Assembly: GCF_900103525.1 (NCBI RefSeq) | Contig: NZ_FNHN01000011.1 | Coordinates: 1 to 64,000, forward strand | Direction of reading: 5' to 3' | Length of the DNA stretch: 64,000 nt | DNA from: Bacillus sp. OK048 | Lineage (GTDB): Bacteria; Bacillota; Bacilli; Bacillales; Cytobacillaceae | In this document: piece by piece, positions 59,597-64,000 of the stretch | Layout of the letters: each line of letters opens with the position of its first letter | How positions within the stretch are numbered: position 1 is the first letter of the stretch | Notes under the pieces: model-generated | What the model was told of the DNA's origin: nothing | The model's database searches: none | Seen by the model: only the letters and a program-made list of their open reading frames with translations | Program-made: the position numbers and the translations under genes

Positions 59597-60221
59597 TTTA
59601 GTGTAGATACGAGAAACCGTTGCCCCTGATTTTGACACTGTTCGGGAATCAGTTGACCCACTTTAGTTCTCGGTGCCACACAATTTTTCACTGGACGGGA
59701 ACCAGAAGATCCTCTGGTTCTCCATTATGCCATTGGAAATTCCCATTGCATTTGGATGCTAATTATTAGTAACTAGTAAAGAAGGCATTTCATTATTGAG
59801 GTGCTTTCTTTATCTATTATATAGTATCTTATATCAAATTAGCTTGTAACGACCAATCAGGCAGTATTATTCAAAACACGAATATTAGGATAAAACATTA
59901 ATAATATTTTCCTTTAAATACGAAAGATAACGTATTTTCATAAAATATTATTCATGTTTTATTGAAAAACACCGATTAACTTGTTATATTGACCAAAGTA
60001 ACTAATAATAAAACTTCCACCAGTTAACCGTTTGAAATTATTCTGCCAAACTAGCAATTATTCTATTGTAATATATCTTACTATTCACTATAATCCTATT
60101 TATTAGAATTTAGTGTCTAATTGGGGATGTGGGATTATTAGAGCAACTCAGGCCATAGTGTAAATATAAAATGCCTATGGAACGGCGCAAAATTATCTTA
60201 TACAAGTGGGGGGAAGCATCT
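59597..60221. other. Long upstream region of sstT
   Basis: No coding frame is convincing. Small inverted repeats occur, for example GAACCAGA/TCTGGTTC (59698-59720) and CTGATT/AATCAG around 59626-59651, but no T-box, riboswitch or terminator with a T-run was recognised. Confidence 0.4.
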
Positions 60222-61460
60222 ATGAAAAATCTATTGAAAAAGTGGAATCAAATCGGCCTTGTTAAACAAATTTCGCTGGGGTTAATTATTGGTATCATCT
60301 TGGCTGTAACGATTCCACAAGTTGCCAAGCCATTGGTTATTTTAGGCTCATTATTTGTAGGTGCTTTAAAAGGTATTGCGCCGGTTTTGGTCCTCTTCTT
60401 GGTGATGTCGGCCATCGCGGGGCACAAAAAAGGTCAACAAACCAATATGAAATCGATTATTTCACTGTACCTACTAGGAACGTTTTTAGCAGGATTCATC
60501 GCGGTTATTGTCAGCTTTATTTTTCCTGTAAGTATTACTCTTACCAAGGGGGCTGAAGATTTGGCGGCTCCTGGCGGTGTGATAGAGGTTCTGAAAACAC
60601 TGCTATTGAGTGTTGTCGATAATCCAGTGAAAGCCATTTATCATGCGAATTATATTGGGATTCTGGCTTGGGCGATTGTCCTAGGATTGGCTTTAAAAAA
60701 TGCCCCAGATACGACAAAAACCTTGATTTCTAATTTATCTGATGCCGTCTCTAAAATTGTAACTTGGGTCATTAAATTTGCCCCATTCGGAATAATGGGT
60801 CTGGTCATAGAGTCGATTACAACAAATGGACTTGAGTCACTGTTAAGCTATGGTAAATTACTTGTCATTTTGATCGGCTGTATGCTGTTTGTAGCTTTGG
60901 TTGTCAATCCGTTGATGGTATTTGTGAATATACGTCAAAATCCATTTCCACTTGTATTCCAATGTTTAAGGGAAAGCGGCATTACCGCATTCTTTACACG
61001 CAGCTCGGCTGCAAACATACCCGTAAACTTAAAGTTATGTGAAAAACTAGGTTTAGATAAAGATACCTATACGGTATCAATTCCACTAGGCGCAACAGTC
61101 AATATGGCAGGTGCAGCTGTAACGATTTCTGTATTGACACTTGCTGCTGTTCACACACTTGGAATTGAAGTGGACATCCCTACAGCGATTATCCTTAGCG
61201 TAGTGTCAGCTATATGTGCCTGCGGTGCTTCAGGGGTTGCCGGTGGGTCACTCTTATTGATTCCGCTAGCATGCAGTCTTTTTGGTATTCCAAATGATGT
61301 GGCGATGCAGGTAGTTGGTGTGGGCTATATCATTGGTGTTTTACAAGATTCATTTGAAACAGCTCTTAACTCTTCAACAGACGTTCTTTTCACGGCAACA
61401 GCAGAATATAAGAAGAGAATTAAGGAAGGAAAAAGTATAAAAAGTCATAAAGTAGCTTAA
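60222..61460 (+). CDS. sstT: Serine/threonine:sodium symporter
   Basis: 412 aa from ATG 60222 after GGGGGGAAGCATCT; the frame open from 60171 has no ribosome site. Sodium:dicarboxylate symporter fold with the SstT marks [40 protein letters not shown] and the substrate region [20 protein letters not shown]. Imports L-serine and L-threonine with sodium. Confidence 0.92.
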   Translation: MKNLLKKWNQIGLVKQISLGLIIGIILAVTIPQVAKPLVILGSLFVGALKGIAPVLVLFLVMSAIAGHKKGQQTNMKSIISLYLLGTFLAGFIAVIVSFIFPVSITLTKGAEDLAAPGGVIEVLKTLLLSVVDNPVKAIYHANYIGILAWAIVLGLALKNAPDTTKTLISNLSDAVSKIVTWVIKFAPFGIMGLVIESITTNGLESLLSYGKLLVILIGCMLFVALVVNPLMVFVNIRQNPFPLVFQCLRESGITAFFTRSSAANIPVNLKLCEKLGLDKDTYTVSIPLGATVNMAGAAVTISVLTLAAVHTLGIEVDIPTAIILSVVSAICACGASGVAGGSLLLIPLACSLFGIPNDVAMQVVGVGYIIGVLQDSFETALNSSTDVLFTATAEYKKRIKEGKSIKSHKVA

Positions 61461-61468
61461 ATATGATC

Positions 61469-61500
61469 ATCCCCCTTGTGGCTCACAAGGGGGATTTTAT
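61469..61500 (+). terminator. Terminator of sstT
   Basis: ATCCCCCTTGTG-GCT-CACAAGGGGGAT, a perfect 12-bp stem, then TTTTAT. Confidence 0.9.
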
Positions 61501-61616
61501 AATATGAAAAATTAACTCAAATATCATAAATTTGTCACTATCCTCACGTTTCTCTTAAGTTTACCGACGTATAATTATAGTGAAGATATGTTTTTTATAT
61601 GGAGAGGATGATAATA

Positions 61617-62057
61617 ATGTTAACGGATTATTCAAGAATCGTTGTCGCATATGATCATTCAGAATTAAGTAAAAAAGCATTAAAAATGGCCATAAATTTG
61701 GCTAAGCAGGATAAGGTCATTCAATTACTAGTCGTCACTGTCATGCAGCCAGTAAGGCCGTTGCCGTACTCATCATATGGCTATGCATTAGCTCTAAACC
61801 GCGAATCTCAAGATAAGGAATTCGAGGCAATACGTGAAGAGCTTGAGGAAGAATTAAAGACACTTCCTAATAAATCAAAGTTGTTATTATTAGAAGGTCT
61901 ACCTGGAAAAATGATTGTTGAATTTGTTAAAGAAAATGATGCTGATCTTGTTGTAATGGGCAGCCGAGGATTAAGTGGACTGAAGGAACTCTTCCTGGGA
62001 AGCGTCAGCCATTATGTTGTCCAAAAGGCACCATGTCCCGTTTTCATAGTTAAGTAA
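61617..62057 (+). CDS. Universal stress protein (UspA family)
   Basis: 146 aa from ATG 61617, ten bases after GGAGAGG; ATG 61599 overlaps that site. RIVVAYDHSELSKKALKMA at the N-terminus and the ATP-binding VVMGSRGLSGLKELFLGSVS near the end are diagnostic. Stress-linked nucleotide-binding protein. Monocistronic; its terminator is shared with the convergent HAD gene. Confidence 0.92.
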   Translation: MLTDYSRIVVAYDHSELSKKALKMAINLAKQDKVIQLLVVTVMQPVRPLPYSSYGYALALNRESQDKEFEAIREELEEELKTLPNKSKLLLLEGLPGKMIVEFVKENDADLVVMGSRGLSGLKELFLGSVSHYVVQKAPCPVFIVK

Positions 62058-62072
62058 CTGACACGAAAAAAT

Positions 62073-62114
62073 AAGCTTGTAGAAAAAGTCCGTTTGGACA
62101 GATTCTACAAGCTT
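62073..62114. terminator. Terminator with the AAGCTTGTAGAA stem (copy 2)
   Basis: AAGCTTGTAGAA (62073-62084) with TTCTACAAGCTT (62103-62114); identical stem to 54304-54346, different loop. Confidence 0.85.
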
Positions 62115-62683
62115 TTATTTTTTAACACTAAAGGGATAAAATCGCTATAACGGTCGATATGAAAATCTGCTTCAATGTTACGATTTTGAAAGGCAACGGT
62201 TTTAATCTTTAATTTTCTAGCAGGAAGTAAATCTAAGTCACGATCACCTACGACCAAATCAATATGGTAATTTTTCAAGACAAATTCATAAGAAGAAGTA
62301 TGAGGCTTTCTAGTGAATCCTTGTTCTTCTACGGAAACAATTTCTTTAAAGTAGTGTGATAGCTGATATTTCTCAAGGAGATAGGTAGTAGACTCCATAT
62401 CACGATGAGTAACGATGATATTGTTTTCAACTGCTGATAAAACCTCTTCTAAATGCTCAAAAGGCTTGCTGTACAATTTAGAGTATTGTTTATCTAATCG
62501 TTTATATTCTGCTCTATTCGTCTCGTCAATCCCGTAATAATTAAAGGCTGTCTTCGAATCGATTTTTAGCCACTTCAATACTTCCTCGCGATTGAGATTC
62601 TGTTGACTTAATTTCACAAACCCTTCAACCAGGGCAGGGTATGTATCAAAAAGAGTCCCATCAAAATCCCACAATATGTTCAA
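62105..62683 (-). CDS. HAD-IA family hydrolase
   Basis: 192 aa, TTG start after GAGGGAT. Motif I WDFDGTLFDTYPALVEGFVK with both Asp, motif II NNIIVTHRDMES, Lys and motif III region VVGDRDLDLLPARKLKIKTV. Phosphatase or phosphoglucomutase-like with a small cap. Substrate unknown. Confidence 0.9.
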   Translation of the reverse strand: MNILWDFDGTLFDTYPALVEGFVKLSQQNLNREEVLKWLKIDSKTAFNYYGIDETNRAEYKRLDKQYSKLYSKPFEHLEEVLSAVENNIIVTHRDMESTTYLLEKYQLSHYFKEIVSVEEQGFTRKPHTSSYEFVLKNYHIDLVVGDRDLDLLPARKLKIKTVAFQNRNIEADFHIDRYSDFIPLVLKNKSL

Positions 62684-62837
62684 AATAATCCCTCATTTCT
62701 TATCGATGCTAAAAATAATACTGTAACATTTTACATAAAATTTAACTAGCCGTGGAAACAAATTAATAAACTGATGCACATATTTTTACCTTCAACATAT
62801 AATAACTTCTGTGAGAAAATTATTGGAGGAATAAAAC

Positions 62838-62972
62838 ATGAATAACAATCAAATCCTGACTAGTAAAAGAGAACAAATTGATGGAGGAAATGGGTTTAAA
62901 ATTATTGAGATCAATGTATCGGACCCATCTGAAAATTTATTTGCTGTAGTCACACCTGTAAAAATGAAATAA
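62838..62972 (+). CDS. 44-residue protein of unknown function
   Basis: ATG 62838 after TTGGAGGAATAAAAC encodes MNNNQILTSKREQIDGGNGF, then KIIEINVSDPSENLF and AVVTPVKMK. A strong terminator follows within 10 bases of the stop. Soluble, no Cys. The unit looks complete: ribosome site, gene, terminator. Confidence 0.7.
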   Translation: MNNNQILTSKREQIDGGNGFKIIEINVSDPSENLFAVVTPVKMK

Positions 62973-62980
62973 GTTATTAA

Positions 62981-63022
62981 AAATAGTGGAACCCCTGATA
63001 GCTGAGGGTTTCCACTATTTTT
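62981..63022. terminator. Terminator of the 44-residue gene
   Basis: AAATAGTGGAACCC pairs with GGGTTTCCACTATTT (one mismatch), then TTGAC. It also faces the minus-strand gene ending at 63039. Confidence 0.85.
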
Positions 63023-63038
63023 GACTGCTGTTGGTCTA

Positions 63039-63287
63039 TTAAAAGAATAAACTAAAAATACCTAAACAATTGAAAATTATACCTACCATTGCTATATTTC
63101 TTCCTTTTTGCCTAAGTTTTTTTGTTTCTCTTAAACCAATAATCCCAAGTAGTAGACCTGCTACACTAAGAATTGCCCCATATCCTATAAAAAATATCCC
63201 GAAAATTGATAAAATGCCTATAAGCAATGAACCTACCGCTTTTCCATTAGTACCTTTATTTTCAGGAATTACTTGAGTTTTCAACAA
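63039..63287 (-). CDS. DUF4190 two-TM membrane protein
   Basis: 82 aa. NGKAVGSLLIGILSIFGIFF, VAGLLLGIIGLRETKKLRQK and GRNIAMVGIIFNCLGIFSLF give the DUF4190 pattern of two or three TM helices with a basic loop. The N-terminal KAxGSLLxGIxS start is typical. Role unknown. Confidence 0.8.
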   Translation of the reverse strand: MLKTQVIPENKGTNGKAVGSLLIGILSIFGIFFIGYGAILSVAGLLLGIIGLRETKKLRQKGRNIAMVGIIFNCLGIFSLFF

Positions 63288-63363
63288 ACAAAACCCACCT
63301 CCAATTCCAATTACTTACATTAAAACTACTTAAACACTCTTTCACAGGTTAATTGAGTAAAAA

Positions 63364-63546
63364 CTAAACACTGAATTTTGACAAACGCAAACTATCATAA
63401 GTATCGGTCATTTCACATATAAATGATGATATTAAAAATTCTTTAATATTGTGTTTGGTGCTTTCGTTACTACGGCTATCTACGAACAATACCCACTGAG
63501 CGATTTGCTCAACTTGACCATCCCTCGAATGTTTGTTCTTAACCAT
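63364..63546 (-). CDS. Hypothetical small protein, doubtful
   Basis: 60 aa frame (VEQIAQWVLFVDSRSNESTK, then EFLISSFICEMTDTYDSLRL). Composition is protein-like but no ribosome site precedes the ATG. It may be a fragment. Confidence 0.3.
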   Translation of the reverse strand: MVKNKHSRDGQVEQIAQWVLFVDSRSNESTKHNIKEFLISSFICEMTDTYDSLRLSKFSV

Positions 63547-63805
63547 ATCATATTAAATTTTCAAAATGGTATCAAATATCAACATTTGCCTTTAACCCAA
63601 CCAATTTTTATAAAATTTTATTTAGATTAGTGTGTGAATAGCTCTGCTATCTGTGAAAAATGCTCGTCATAACATTTCTTTCTCTGAATAAATTTTTTAA
63701 AGGTACAATAAAAAATTGAACTATTAAACTTACTTTGACGTTATATCTAAAATAGAAAAATTTATCAAAAAAGGTAAGATAAATAAATTAATAAGGAAGT
63801 TGATA

Positions 63806-64000
63806 ATGATGAGTAAAGAGATTGAAATGATGATACCAGGACCATTCCCATTAGCAGCAACATTAACGCTCCCAGATGGAGGGAATGAAAAATTTCCTTT
63901 AGTGGTTATGGTTCACGGAAGTGGTCCAATAGATCGTGATTCGAATGCAAAAGGAATACCAATGAATATTTTCAAGGAATTAACTGATGTAGTGGTTGCA
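63806..64000 (+). CDS. Alpha/beta hydrolase, truncated by the window end
   Basis: First 65 residues only. ATG 63806 (or 63809) after AAGGAAG. IPGPFPLAATLTLPDGGNEK, then FPLVVMVHGSGPIDRDSNA, where HGSGP is the oxyanion-hole loop of esterase-type alpha/beta hydrolases. The catalytic Ser lies beyond the window. Confidence 0.85.
   Translation, partial: MMSKEIEMMIPGPFPLAATLTLPDGGNEKFPLVVMVHGSGPIDRDSNAKGIPMNIFKELTDVVVA

Noticed and set aside
59597..60221. T-box or riboswitch upstream of sstT
   Set aside because: Small inverted repeats exist, but neither the T-box sequence nor a terminator with T-run was found.

Overview
The window reads as chromosomal DNA of a low-GC, Gram-positive spore-former of the Bacillaceae type. 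The signs are AGGAGG-type ribosome sites with many TTG and GTG starts, Bacillus-like intrinsic terminators, two TPP riboswitches, a cre-like box, and proteins with Bacillus relatives (VanZ, DUF421/YetF, DUF2089, TIGR01777, OatA-like, FtsZ with its C-terminal tail peptide). I cannot name the genus. No rRNA, tRNA or CRISPR array is visible.

Layout. 1-4.1 kb is an accessory stretch. It holds a frameshifted MFS efflux gene behind a leader-peptide/hairpin region, VanZ, a rifampin ADP-ribosyltransferase (arr), a DUF421 protein and a dead tnpB fragment. 4.2-7.6 kb is an hflK-hflC-nfeD band-7/membrane-protease set. 7.8-12 kb mixes small genes (orphan fabZ, DinB-like, MerR plus a membrane protein) with an SMC-type ATPase remnant and a 52-bp tandem repeat. 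12.3-13.1 kb is a decayed mobile island with resolvase and ArdC antirestriction remnants. 13.2-15.2 kb is a GntR-ABC exporter operon. 15.9-18.5 kb has a PfoR-type PTS IIC and a TnpB element with a plausible omega-RNA end. 18.8-27.9 kb carries GNAT/Eis acetyltransferases, a methyltransferase, an epimerase, an exported protein, a DUF2089 operon, a VOC protein and two coiled-coil repeat proteins. 28-31 kb pairs a CBS-HEPN-like protein with a TubZ/FtsZ-like GTPase, with a LMW phosphatase between them. 31-38 kb holds a secreted GH3, an OatA-like acyltransferase and housekeeping genes.

38.4-47.9 kb is thiamine territory. A TPP riboswitch drives thiM-thiD-thiE. A second TPP riboswitch drives thiW, a LuxE-like acyl-protein synthetase, a LuxC-like acyl reductase, an ABC importer and a short-chain dehydrogenase in one tightly packed operon. 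I read this as a possible route that imports an oxidised (carboxylate) thiamine fragment and reduces it to the alcohol used by ThiM or ThiD. I know of no description of it.

48.2-54.2 kb is a thiazole/oxazole-modified microcin cluster of the heterocycloanthracin type. Its precursor has a CFHN tetrapeptide repeat, followed by a ThiF-like maturation protein, a fused Ocin/YcaO cyclodehydratase and a SagB dehydrogenase. 54.3-55.9 kb is a divergent Rrf2 / NmrA-like pair with three operator dyads on a 19-bp pitch. 56-57.7 kb is a class M sirtuin plus zinc macrodomain pair (reversible ADP-ribosylation). 58.4 kb is a stand-alone FtsZ paralogue. The rest is sstT, a universal stress protein, a HAD hydrolase, small proteins and a truncated alpha/beta hydrolase. 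Several genes too short for ordinary gene calling (31 and 44 aa, and leader peptides) are listed where the ribosome site supports them.
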